Assembly (NCBI GenBank): GCA_049324835.1
Contig: JBMOMT010000011.1
Span: forward strand, 92,743-156,742
Direction of reading: 5' to 3'
DNA: 64,000 bases
Source: JBMOMT01 sp049324835
GTDB lineage: Bacteria > Chloroflexota > Anaerolineae > CAYNKW01
In this document: in pieces, positions 24,269 through 32,650 of the stretch
How positions within the stretch are numbered: position 1 is the stretch's first letter
Layout: the number at the start of each line of letters is the position of its first letter
The notes under the pieces: generated by a model
What the model was told of the DNA's origin: nothing
What the model saw: the letters and a program-made list of their open reading frames with translations, nothing else
The model's database searches: none
Translations under genes and position numbers: made by a program

Positions 24269-25585
24269 ATGACAATCACAACCCAAGCTCAACCATCTAC
24301 CCGGCGTGAGCGCTGGGCCTGGTATCTGTACGATTTTGGCAACTCGGCCTATGCCTCGGCCGTTTACCTGGCCGTCTATTCCGTCTATTTTAAAGACAAG
24401 ATCGTCGGCGGCGCCGAGGGCACCCGGATGTGGGGCGTGGCCGAGACCATCGCCGCCATCGTCGTGCTGCTCAGCGGGCCGTTCCTGGGCACGCTGGCCG
24501 ACTTTGCCGGCTCCAAAAAACGTTTTCTGTTGTTCTTCACCGGTCTGTCTTGCCTCTTTACGGCCAGCCTCTTTATCATCCAGCCCGGCATGATTTTTTG
24601 GGGCATCGCCCTGTTCGTCCTGGCCGACATCGGCTACCGCGCCGCGCAGATTTTTTACGACGGCCTGCTGCCCGAGATCGCCACGCCGCAAGAGATGGGC
24701 CGCGTGTCGGGCCTGGGCTGGGCCATCGGCACCGTCGGCGGGATCGTGATCCTGCTGCTGCTCATGCCCCTGGAAAAGCTGGTGAGCGGCCCGCTCGTCC
24801 CCCGCCTGGCCATGATCGTGACCGCCCTCTTTTTTGCCCTGTTCGCCTTGCCGATCCTGCTCTGGCTGCGGGAAAAGGCCCGCGGCCAAAAGCTGCCGCC
24901 CGGCGAGAACTATGCCGGCCTGGCCGTCAACCGCCTGCTGAGCACCTTTCGCACCGCCCGTGGTTTCCGCGAATTTCTCAAGTTCGTCGTGGCCTTTTTC
25001 GTCTACAACGACGGCATCATGATCGTCATGGGCTTTGCCAGCATCATCGGCGCCACCCTCTTTGGCCTCCAGACGCAGGACATCCTCATCTTTTTCATCG
25101 TGGTGCAACTGACCAACGTGCTGGGCGCCTATCTGTTCGGCTGGCTGGTGGACCTCATCGGCGGCAAACGCTCGTTGAACATCGCCCTGGGGCTCATGAT
25201 CGCCGTGGTCATCTGGCTGTATTTTGCCCACGGCAAGACGACTTTTTTCGTCATCGGCGCCATCGCCGGTGTGGCCATGGCCGGCGCCCAGTCGGTCAGC
25301 CGGACCATGGTCGCCCTGTTTGCCCCGCCCGGCAAGAGCGCCGAGTTTTTTGGCTTTTTTGCCACCTTTGGCCGGGTTTCCTCGGTCATCGCGCCGCTGG
25401 TTTTTGGCTGGCTCGCCGCCGAGGCTGCCCTGCGGTATGAAATCAAAGGGCAAGATGTGGCCCTGGCCGAACAATCGGGCCTGCGCCTGGCCATCCTGTC
25501 CATCGCCGCCTTTATCCTCGTCGGCCTGTTGCTGCTGACCTTTGTCGACGAAAAGAAGGCGCGGGAAGCGGCCAGGGTGGAGTAA
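24269..25585 (+). CDS. MFS transporter, UMF1/Atg22-like family
   Basis: A 438-aa, 12-helix major facilitator of the UMF1 (Atg22-like) group. It starts near RRERWAWYLYDFGNSAYA, the family hallmark, then has GTLADFAGSKKR as the loop 2-3 motif, and FFVYNDGIMIVMGFASI in the second half. QSVSRTMVALFAPPGKSAEFFGFFA is also characteristic of the group. The transported compound is unknown; yeast Atg22 exports amino acids. The ATG at 24269 has a strong AAAGGAGGA site and follows the partial repeat. Confidence 0.9.
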   Translation: MTITTQAQPSTRRERWAWYLYDFGNSAYASAVYLAVYSVYFKDKIVGGAEGTRMWGVAETIAAIVVLLSGPFLGTLADFAGSKKRFLLFFTGLSCLFTASLFIIQPGMIFWGIALFVLADIGYRAAQIFYDGLLPEIATPQEMGRVSGLGWAIGTVGGIVILLLLMPLEKLVSGPLVPRLAMIVTALFFALFALPILLWLREKARGQKLPPGENYAGLAVNRLLSTFRTARGFREFLKFVVAFFVYNDGIMIVMGFASIIGATLFGLQTQDILIFFIVVQLTNVLGAYLFGWLVDLIGGKRSLNIALGLMIAVVIWLYFAHGKTTFFVIGAIAGVAMAGAQSVSRTMVALFAPPGKSAEFFGFFATFGRVSSVIAPLVFGWLAAEAALRYEIKGQDVALAEQSGLRLAILSIAAFILVGLLLLTFVDEKKAREAARVE

Positions 25586-25591
25586 CGACCG

Positions 25592-26473
25592 ATGGCCGTT
25601 TCACAAACCAATCTGGCGAAGGGTGGCCCCCGGTGCTCCCGCCTGGTAGCGGGTTTGTGGCGGCTGGCGAGCTGGGGCCTGCGCGACGCCGAGCTGCTGG
25701 ACCTGATCCACGCCTGCCTCGACCTGGGGATCACAACCTTTGACCACGCCGACATTTACGGCGGCTACACCAACGAAGAACTGTTTGGCCGCGCCCTGGC
25801 CCTGGAGCCGGCCCTGCGCGAGCGGATGCAACTCGTGACCAAGTGCGGCATCAAACTCGTCTCAGCCCATCGCCCGGCGCACACCTTTCATTGCTACGAC
25901 ACGAGCCAGGCGCACATCGTCGCCTCGGTCGAGAATTCGCTGCGGCTGCTGGGTACCGACTGCCTCGACCTGCTGCTCATCCATCGCCCCGACCCGCTGC
26001 TGGACGCCGACGAGATGGCCGAAGCCTTTGCCGCACTGCGCCAAGCGGGCAAGGTACTGCACTTTGGCGTCTCCAACTTTACGCCCTGGCAGTTCGACCT
26101 GCTGGCTTCGCGCCTCGACTTTCCGCTGGTGACGAACCAGGTCGAGGTCTCGGTGCTGCACCTGGAGACGCTGCATGATGGCACGCTGGACCAATGCCAG
26201 CGGTTAGGAATTGCACCGATGGCCTAGTCGCCGCTGGGCGGCGGGCGGTTGTTCCACAGCGAGGACGAGCAGGCCGTCCGCGTCCGCCAAGCGCTGGCCG
26301 AAGTCGGCACGGAACTGGGCGGCACCTCGCCCGACCAGGTGGCCCTGGCCTGGCTGCTGCGCCACCCGGCGCGCATCGTGCCGGTACTGGGCACGGGCAA
26401 GGTCGAGCGGATTCAGAGCGCAGCCCAGACGGAGGCGCTCACGCTCTCGCGGGAGCAGTGGTTTGTGATTTGA
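25592..26473 (+). pseudogene. Aldo/keto reductase interrupted by an in-frame TAG
   Basis: The frame encodes an AKR-type oxidoreductase of about 293 residues but has TAG at 26225-26227. Before it are the catalytic residues: DHADIYGGY (Asp, Tyr), VTKCGIKL (Lys) and LLIHRPDP (His). After it the same frame continues SPLGGGRLF, TSPDQVALAWLL and PVLGTGKVERI, the cofactor-binding C-terminal part. The family normally reads AWSPLGGGRLF here, so a TGG-to-TAG change is the simplest explanation. The truncated 211-aa product would lack NADPH-binding elements. It follows the MFS gene by 6 bp. Confidence 0.85.
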
Positions 26474-26565
26474 ACTGCGTCTGCAGGCGAAGATGTGCCA
26501 TGAAGTAATACGCGGAGAATGTTGGCTGCTGACTTGCGGCATGGGATGACATCCTCAGCAAACAT

Positions 26566-26594
26566 TTGACGGCTCCTTCCCAGTAAGGTATAAT
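26566..26594 (+). promoter_or_regulatory. Near-consensus promoter of the ATPase-HNH operon
   Basis: TTGACG (26566-26571), exactly 17 bp, TATAAT (26589-26594). It lies about 70 bp before the GTG start, so the defence-like operon has its own strong promoter independent of the broken reductase gene. Confidence 0.75.
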
Positions 26595-26664
26595 GATCTA
26601 CAACCCTTTGGAAGATCACTGAGTTCGGATAAATGGACCGTTGGCTAGGCGAAAGGAGATCGCC

Positions 26665-28068
26665 GTGTATCTGAAAAAGGTAACCCTGAGAAATATCAAA
26701 TGCTTTGCTGATTTTGAACTCGATTTTACTTCTAGTCGCACCGAAGGCAAACCTGTGCGGTTATGGACGGCCCTGCTGGGGCAGAATGGTCTGGGCAAAA
26801 GCACCTTGCTTCAGGCAATTGGTGTGGCACTGGCTGGACCGATTGCTGTGCGTGAGTTGCTACCTATAGCCGAAGGTTGGGTGCAGCGCGGAAAGCCCTA
26901 TGGCGAAATAGAAGCTGAACTGCTCTGGAGTGAAGGTGATGCTCTTGCCCCTCATTGGCCGAAGAAAAAATCGCCCTACGTTGCCCGCTACATCGTCACC
27001 GGCGATGACCCTCAACGTTTGCGAGATGTGTTACCGGAGCATTATACGTACACGGTACCAATAATCGTTGATTGGTCAGGCACAGGGGCACCCAGAGAGC
27101 GCGAGAATGTAGGCAAAGATCTGAGCCGTCTGAAACAAACCGCTTACGCCGAGGGCAAAACGGGTTGGTTGGGATGTGGCTATGGACCATTCCGTCGTCT
27201 GAGTGGTGGCTCTGAGAATGCCAACCAAATTCTGTACACAGAGCGCAAATCTGCTCGGTTTGTCACCCTCTTCCGCGAGGACGCCGCGCTGACGAATGCC
27301 ACCAAATGGCTCATCGATCTCTACAACACGGATCGTGATGGAGACGAAACCAGTGGCAAGATTCTACTTCAGATTAAAGAGGCATTCGCGCACGAGTTGT
27401 TTCCTCAGCCGACGACGCTGCACGTCAATGCGCGCACCGCCTTGCTCAAGATCGGAGACCAGGAGCCAGTTCCTTTCCAAGACCTCAGTGATGGTTATCG
27501 CAGCATGTTGGCGTTGGGCATTGATTTGCTACGCTGGCTGACTCATTCTTTTCCCGATGCAAACAACCCTCTGGATCGTCCCGGTGTTGTTCTTATTGAT
27601 GAACTGGATGCCCATGCGCACCCTACGTGGCAACGAGAGATCGGCCATTGGCTACGCAAGAAATTCCCGAATCTACAATTCATCGTCGCCACACACAGCC
27701 CCTTTCTAGCGCAGGTTGCCGATCCCAATGGTAATATTGTGCTCGAAGAGGCGCCTGGTGGAGTGCAACCACGAATTGACGTCGAATCAGTGGAGTCGTG
27801 GCGCGCTGACCAAATCTTGACTGAACTTTTCGATCTACCCAGCACCCGCTCCCCCGAAGTTGAGCGTAGACTCCAGCGCCTGCAAGAATTGCATCGTCAG
27901 CGACAGACCCACCAGCTTCCCTCTCCCGAAGAGCAAGAATACAGACAACTCACTCTATGGCAAGAGAAGTTGCCTCCCCCTCTTGAAGACCCGACCCAAC
28001 GTCGTAGAGCCCAAGCTCTCCAAGAAGCTGTTGAACGTGAAAGCAACACTTTGCAGGACCTGTCATGA
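26665..28068 (+). CDS. AAA/ABC-type ATPase, PtuA-like (Septu candidate)
   Basis: A 467-aa SMC/ABC-like ATPase. It starts MYLKKVTLRNIKCFADFEL, the usual opening of AAA_15/21 ATPases. Walker A is GQNGLGKST (about 39-47), the ABC-like signature LSDGYRSMLAL is near 272, Walker B is GVVLIDELDAHAHP near 306, and the switch His is ATHSP near 341. A charged, coil-like C-terminal region of about 80 residues follows. The ATPase plus an overlapping HNH gene is the PtuA-PtuB layout of Septu, in which PtuA is proposed to control PtuB. The GTG at 26665 is preferred because AAAGGAG lies 6 nt before it. GC content is visibly lower than in the neighbours. Confidence 0.82.
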   Translation: MYLKKVTLRNIKCFADFELDFTSSRTEGKPVRLWTALLGQNGLGKSTLLQAIGVALAGPIAVRELLPIAEGWVQRGKPYGEIEAELLWSEGDALAPHWPKKKSPYVARYIVTGDDPQRLRDVLPEHYTYTVPIIVDWSGTGAPRERENVGKDLSRLKQTAYAEGKTGWLGCGYGPFRRLSGGSENANQILYTERKSARFVTLFREDAALTNATKWLIDLYNTDRDGDETSGKILLQIKEAFAHELFPQPTTLHVNARTALLKIGDQEPVPFQDLSDGYRSMLALGIDLLRWLTHSFPDANNPLDRPGVVLIDELDAHAHPTWQREIGHWLRKKFPNLQFIVATHSPFLAQVADPNGNIVLEEAPGGVQPRIDVESVESWRADQILTELFDLPSTRSPEVERRLQRLQELHRQRQTHQLPSPEEQEYRQLTLWQEKLPPPLEDPTQRRRAQALQEAVERESNTLQDLS

Positions 28069-28820
28069 TCCATGTAGATCGTGGCCCCGAGCCAAGCGAC
28101 TTCTCCACACGTGCTGCTGCCTGGAATCAACGTTTTAGAGAGGCCCTCCGGACAGATCCACAACTGACTGCAAGCCAGTTCTGGTCTCGCCTGCGAGACC
28201 AGATCCGGGCAGATGCCCAGGTGCTTTACAAGGCATTTCACGGCAAATGTGCTTTCTGCGAAGCCAGGATGGCTCAGGTATCCTCACCGCACATCGAGCA
28301 CTACCGCCCCAAAAGCCGATTTCCCGATCTGATGTTTGCCTGGGAGAACTGGATGCTTTCGTGTGGTCGTTGCAATGACACCAAGTGGGCACGTTTCCCC
28401 GATTGCGACGGTCAGCCATGCCTGGTAAACCCTACTACCGAGGACCCTGACTTACACCTGGACTTCCTGAATGACCGAGTCCTGGCTAAGACGCAGCGGG
28501 GAGAAAGAACGATCAAGCTGGTAGGACTGGATCGTAGTCCATTGGAAGATGATCGATGTCTTTGGTTGACAACAATCAATTGCCTGTTGCTGTTAGTCTG
28601 TCATGTGCTGGAAGCACGTGCCGAGGCACGTGAATTGTTGATTTGGGCCATGCAGCCAGAGGCACCTTACAGCGCCATGACACGAAGCTATTTGCGTCAA
28701 AAGACCCCTAAATTGGTGGATCCTGGCATCCCTCATCCCCCTATTACTTTCCCAGATCCTCAAGGTCGCATTGCCAATCTTGTTGAGCAATACAGCGATC
28801 GCCTCCAATCAATAACATAG
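28065..28820 (+). CDS. HNH endonuclease, PtuB-like (Septu candidate)
   Basis: A 251-aa protein with a Cys4-type treble-clef HNH domain: KCAFCEARM (Cys62, Cys65), HIEHYRPKSRFPDL (His76, Glu78, His79), and NWMLSCGRCNDTK (Cys100, Cys103, Asn104). The run from FHGKCAFCE through IEHYRPKS to LVNPTTEDP and DFLNDRV matches the TIGR02646/PtuB type of nuclease found with retron or Septu ATPases. The ATG overlaps the ATPase stop as ATGA, so the two are coupled. PtuB is inferred to cut nucleic acid when infection relieves the ATPase's control. No reverse transcriptase or cyclase gene is seen nearby. Confidence 0.82.
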   Translation: MIHVDRGPEPSDFSTRAAAWNQRFREALRTDPQLTASQFWSRLRDQIRADAQVLYKAFHGKCAFCEARMAQVSSPHIEHYRPKSRFPDLMFAWENWMLSCGRCNDTKWARFPDCDGQPCLVNPTTEDPDLHLDFLNDRVLAKTQRGERTIKLVGLDRSPLEDDRCLWLTTINCLLLLVCHVLEARAEARELLIWAMQPEAPYSAMTRSYLRQKTPKLVDPGIPHPPITFPDPQGRIANLVEQYSDRLQSIT

Positions 28821-28868
28821 CATTCTGTCAGCTGTGGCCGACGAGAGAACCAAAGGAAGGAATCCCCC

Positions 28869-30593
28869 ATGACAGAAATGACCGGTGGTGAACTGCTGCT
28901 CAAATGCCTCAAAAAAGAGGGCATCAGCGTCATGTTTGGTGTGCTGGATGGAAGCTTTAATCCCTTTCTGGCTAAACTGGGCGAGTACGGCATACGATTG
29001 GTCAATCCGCGCCACGAGGCGGCGGCGGCCCACATGGCCGAAGCCTGGGCGCGAATTCGAGGCGAGCCGGCTGTGGTCGTCGGCGGCATCGGGCCGGGCG
29101 CGTCCAACATGATCTCCGGCATCATCACCGCCTGCGCCGAGGGCAGCCCGGTGATCGCCCTCAGCGGCCAGCGACGGCGCCCCATCATCTACCCCGACCG
29201 CGGCGGCTCGTTTCAGAACGTCGATCTGCTGGGGCTGTATCGCCCGGTGACCAAGTGGAGCGCGGGCGTGCGCGAGTGGCAACGCCTGCCCGAATTGATC
29301 CGTCGCGCCTTCCGTGAGGCGATGAACAGTCGCCCCGGCCCGGTTTACCTGGAGATCCCGGAGGACGTGCTGCGCGCCACGGGCGACCCGGCGAAGGCGA
29401 GCGTGTGGCCGCCCGAAAAATATCGCGCGGGCAGGCCGGGCGCGGGCGATCCGGCGCTCATCGCCCGCGCTGCCGAGATGTTGGCCGCGGCGGAGCGCCC
29501 GCTGCTGCACGCCGGTGTGGGCGTCTCGTGGTCTGGGGCGTGGGCCGAATTCGTGGCGCTGGCGGATCACCTTTCGGCAGCCATCACCGTCAGCCTGGCG
29601 GCGCGCGGTGTGGTGCCGGAGGATCACCCGCGTTATTTCCACCCGCTGGACCGCGACGCGCTGGAGGCGGCCCGCCGTGAGGCCGACGTGGTGCTGGTCG
29701 TGGGGGGGCGCATGGGTGAGCTGGACACCTGGGGCCGCGCGCCGTCCTGGGGCGAGCCGGCGCAACAGAGAACCATCCAGATCGACATCGACCCGTCGGC
29801 CATCGGCCTGAACCGCCCCGTCGATGTGGGCATCCTGGGTGATGCGCGCCCGACGATGGCAGCCCTGCTGGCGGCGGTCAGGGAACACACGCCGGCGCGT
29901 CCGGAGCACCCCGGCCTGAACCGGTATCGCACGCTGTCCGAGATCTGGCAGGCGCAGTGCGACAGTGCGCTACAGACGGCCACCGCCGGCATCAACCCTG
30001 GCCAGATGGTGCAGACGGTGCGTCGCTTTTTTCCACGCCAGGCCATCACGGTGATGGATGGCGGCAACACCAGCCTGTGGACGGCCAGTTTCAACCCCAT
30101 CCTGGCGCCGCGCAGTTATCTCTATACGGCCAAGTTCGGTCACCTGGGCACGGGCCTGCCTTACGCCATCGGCGCCAAGCTGGCCGCCCCGGAGCGGCCT
30201 GTTTATCTGATCTCGGGCGATGGCGCGATCGGCTTCAACATCCAAGAGTTGGAAACGGCCCGGCGCTACAACGTGCCCATCGTCGTGATCGTCAGTTGTG
30301 ACCAGGGTTGGGGCATGGAGCGCTCGTCGCAGTTGTTCAACCGGGTGGTGGATCAGGCGGGCGGCATGGTCGAATGTGATCTCTACTCCGAAGCGCGTTA
30401 TGACCTGGTGGCCCAGGCCTTTGGCTGCCACGGCGAAAAGGTGGATCAGATCGAGCAGCTCGAACCTGCGCTGCAGCGGGCGGTGGATTCCGGCAAACCG
30501 GCGCTCATCCAGGTGATGATCCAGCCTGCGGATAACCTGGCGCCGCCGGGCCTGCTGGTGTTTGGCTCGCTGGTGTACCGGGCGGAGGAGTAG
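28869..30593 (+). CDS. Thiamine pyrophosphate-dependent enzyme (acetolactate-synthase-like)
   Basis: A 574-aa TPP enzyme with the three-domain order of the acetohydroxyacid synthase/oxalyl-CoA decarboxylase superfamily. The cofactor-activating Glu is in NPRHEAAAAHMAEAWAR (about residue 50); the middle domain has RPLLHAGVGVSWSGAW; the TPP motif is SGDGAIGFNIQELETARRYN (GDG...N). VSCDQGWGMERSSQ resembles 2-hydroxyacyl-CoA lyase or oxalyl-CoA decarboxylase-type members. The substrate is not determined. It has an AAGGAAGGAA site and lies 2 bp before the SDR gene, with which it probably acts. Confidence 0.85.
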   Translation: MTEMTGGELLLKCLKKEGISVMFGVLDGSFNPFLAKLGEYGIRLVNPRHEAAAAHMAEAWARIRGEPAVVVGGIGPGASNMISGIITACAEGSPVIALSGQRRRPIIYPDRGGSFQNVDLLGLYRPVTKWSAGVREWQRLPELIRRAFREAMNSRPGPVYLEIPEDVLRATGDPAKASVWPPEKYRAGRPGAGDPALIARAAEMLAAAERPLLHAGVGVSWSGAWAEFVALADHLSAAITVSLAARGVVPEDHPRYFHPLDRDALEAARREADVVLVVGGRMGELDTWGRAPSWGEPAQQRTIQIDIDPSAIGLNRPVDVGILGDARPTMAALLAAVREHTPARPEHPGLNRYRTLSEIWQAQCDSALQTATAGINPGQMVQTVRRFFPRQAITVMDGGNTSLWTASFNPILAPRSYLYTAKFGHLGTGLPYAIGAKLAAPERPVYLISGDGAIGFNIQELETARRYNVPIVVIVSCDQGWGMERSSQLFNRVVDQAGGMVECDLYSEARYDLVAQAFGCHGEKVDQIEQLEPALQRAVDSGKPALIQVMIQPADNLAPPGLLVFGSLVYRAEE

Positions 30594-30595
30594 GC

Positions 30596-31411
30596 ATGGG
30601 GAGCCTGGCAGGACGTGTGGCCCTCGTCACCGGCGCCGGTCGAGGGAGTGGCATCGGTGCGGCGGTGGCGCGGCGGCTGACCGCCGACGGCGCGCGGGTG
30701 GTGGTGGGGGACATTTGCGGCCCGCCCAGCGACCTGCCGCACACCGGCAACGCCGAGTGGCAAGAGCTATCGGCCATCGCCGACGAGATCGGCGGCCTGG
30801 CCGTGCGCGTCGACGTGACCGACGCCGGTTCGGTGCAGGCGATGGTGGCCCAGGTGGAGAAAACCCACAACCGGCTGGACATCCTGGTCAACAACGCCGG
30901 CGCGGCCATCGGGCCGGGGCCGGTGCAGTTCATGGCCGATGAAGCCTGGCGGCGTACGCTCGAGATCAATGCCACCGGCACGTTTTTGTGTTGCAAATAC
31001 GCCCTGCCGCTGATGATCCAGAGCGGGCCGGGCGGGCGCATCGTCAACATGGCCTCTATTGCGGCCGAGCGTCCCCGGCCTCAGGTTGCCGCCTATGCCG
31101 CCAGCAAGGCGGCGGTGGTGGCTCTCACCCGCTCGCTGGCGCAAGAGGTGGCAGAGCATGGCATCACCGTCAACGCCGTGCTGCCCGGCGACGTCGATAC
31201 GGCCATGAAACAGTGGGGTTTGCAGCTTGAGGCGTTGGTCACAGGCCAGCCCTACGATGCGGTGGTGGCGGCGCTGGTGACGCGCATCCCGGTCGGTCGA
31301 CTGGCGCTGCCGCAGGACGTGGCCCAGGTGGTGGCTTTTCTGGCTTCCAGCGAGGCCGCCTTTATCACCGGGCAGGCGATCAACGTCACCGGCGGGCGAG
31401 AGTTGACCTGA
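30596..31411 (+). CDS. Short-chain dehydrogenase/reductase
   Basis: A 271-aa classical SDR. The Rossmann motif appears as VTGAGRGSGIGAAVA, NNAGAAIG is the NNAG motif, the catalytic Ser/Tyr/Lys are in NMASIAAE and AYAASKAAVVALTRSL, and it ends in TGQAINVTGG. The loop RGSGIG is a variant of GxxxGIG with one extra residue. It is coupled to the TPP enzyme (2 bp apart), suggesting a two-step use of a 2-keto or hydroxyacyl substrate. Confidence 0.9.
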   Translation: MGSLAGRVALVTGAGRGSGIGAAVARRLTADGARVVVGDICGPPSDLPHTGNAEWQELSAIADEIGGLAVRVDVTDAGSVQAMVAQVEKTHNRLDILVNNAGAAIGPGPVQFMADEAWRRTLEINATGTFLCCKYALPLMIQSGPGGRIVNMASIAAERPRPQVAAYAASKAAVVALTRSLAQEVAEHGITVNAVLPGDVDTAMKQWGLQLEALVTGQPYDAVVAALVTRIPVGRLALPQDVAQVVAFLASSEAAFITGQAINVTGGRELT

Positions 31412-31435
31412 TCTGTGGGATAGGCCGCTCCACAA

Positions 31436-31463
31436 AGGAGCCTGGCTCAAAAGCCAGGCTCCT
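31436..31463. terminator. Bidirectional terminator hairpin
   Basis: A perfect 12-bp stem (31436-31447 with 31452-31463, loop CAAA) lies between the convergent SDR and receiver-CpaE genes. Confidence 0.75.
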
Positions 31464-31487
31464 CTCGTTGATGGCCCGCCTGTCACC

Positions 31488-32597
31488 TCAGGCCGATAGC
31501 GTATTGTGGATGTGGGAAGCCAGTTCTTCTACGGCGCGGACAAAGTCGGGGCTGAGGCCGGTGGTGTAAAGGGGATGCCCATCGTTCAGCGCCTGGATCA
31601 TGTAGCTGCTTTCGGGCAGCCGGCCCTTGGGCAGTTCTTCCAGGCGCGCTTCGATCTGCTGGTACGGTAGCCCGCCGGGCACGCCATCCCGGTTCAGAAC
31701 CGGCCACAGCCGATGCCCTCTGGCATCGGCGTCTCGCAGGGCTTTGCTCGCCCGCTGGGTGGCAGGCAGTTCCGGCGTCAGCACACACAGGTTGAGCCCT
31801 TCATCCTGGCCAGTCAGCGGCGGCTCTGGCCAGTCGAAATAGGCCCCGGCGTCTACCAGCACGTACCTGGCCTGGGTCAGGGCCATATCGGTCATTTTTT
31901 TCAGCGAGGCCGGGCCCATCTGTGAAGCAAAGGCCCGTTCGGTGAGGCCCAGCAGCACCTTGACGCCGGGCAGAACCTCTTTGACGGTTTTGTTGAATAC
32001 CTGGCTATCCAGATCGTCCAGGTTTGGCAGGATCAGTTCCAGCATTTGCACTTCGGGCAGCCCCAGGCAAAAAGAGAACCCGCCCAAAGGACGTTGCCAG
32101 TCCAGTAGCAGCACGTCGCTTTGAGTGACTTTGCGTAATGCCAGACCCAGGTTGAGCGTAACCGTGGTGGCGCCCACGCCGGCCTGGCCGCCAAAGACTG
32201 TGATCAGTTGGCCGAGCGCGGCTGAGGCGGGTCGCAGCCGGGCCTGGATGCGAGCCAACAACTCGCTCATTTTGACCGGCTTGGTGATGTAATCGTCGCC
32301 GCCCACGCGCAGGCCCTTGACCTTGGCCTCCACTTCACTCATGGCCGAGAGCAGGACGATGGGCACCTCACGACCTTCGGGCAGGCGGCGGATGCGTTTG
32401 ATGGCCTCAAAGCCGTCGATGCCGGGCATCATCACGTCCATCAGCACCAGATCGGGCTGCTCGGTGGTCACCAAATGGATGCCCTCTTCGCCTGTCGAAG
32501 CCAATACCACCCGATAACCGGCCCGTTGCAGCACCGCCTGCATCAAACGTTGCAGTCGGATGTCGTCGTCTACCACCAGGATTTTCTGTTGGGGCAT
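31488..32597 (-). CDS. Receiver domain fused to CpaE-like MinD/ParA ATPase
   Basis: A 369-aa fusion. Residues 1-120 form a CheY-type receiver with DDD near 10-12, phospho-acceptor Asp54 (LVLMDVMMPG) and Lys106 (DYITKPVK). Residues 130-369 resemble the CpaE-type P-loop ATPase with GGQAGVGATTVTLNL (136-150), which has Ala in place of the catalytic Lys of GKT, as CpaE proteins often do, and VLLLDWQRPLGG and YVLVDAGAYFDW. CpaE proteins localise type IV/Tad pilus machinery. No Tad genes are in this window. It probably forms a transcript with the MBL gene 53 bp upstream. Confidence 0.85.
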   Translation of the reverse strand: MPQQKILVVDDDIRLQRLMQAVLQRAGYRVVLASTGEEGIHLVTTEQPDLVLMDVMMPGIDGFEAIKRIRRLPEGREVPIVLLSAMSEVEAKVKGLRVGGDDYITKPVKMSELLARIQARLRPASAALGQLITVFGGQAGVGATTVTLNLGLALRKVTQSDVLLLDWQRPLGGFSFCLGLPEVQMLELILPNLDDLDSQVFNKTVKEVLPGVKVLLGLTERAFASQMGPASLKKMTDMALTQARYVLVDAGAYFDWPEPPLTGQDEGLNLCVLTPELPATQRASKALRDADARGHRLWPVLNRDGVPGGLPYQQIEARLEELPKGRLPESSYMIQALNDGHPLYTTGLSPDFVRAVEELASHIHNTLSA

Positions 32598-32650
32598 GCG
32601 GCTCTCTCCTGTCTGGATCGGGGATGGAATGTGGCGTTTCGGGAAAGCGT

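Noticed and set aside
26249..26473. Separate small gene after the aldo/keto reductase
   Set aside because: It is in the same frame as the reductase and encodes the missing C-terminal part, so it belongs to the interrupted gene.
26474..26664. Retron ncRNA or reverse transcriptase with the ATPase-HNH pair
   Set aside because: The gap is only 191 bp, shows a promoter and no RT gene lies nearby.
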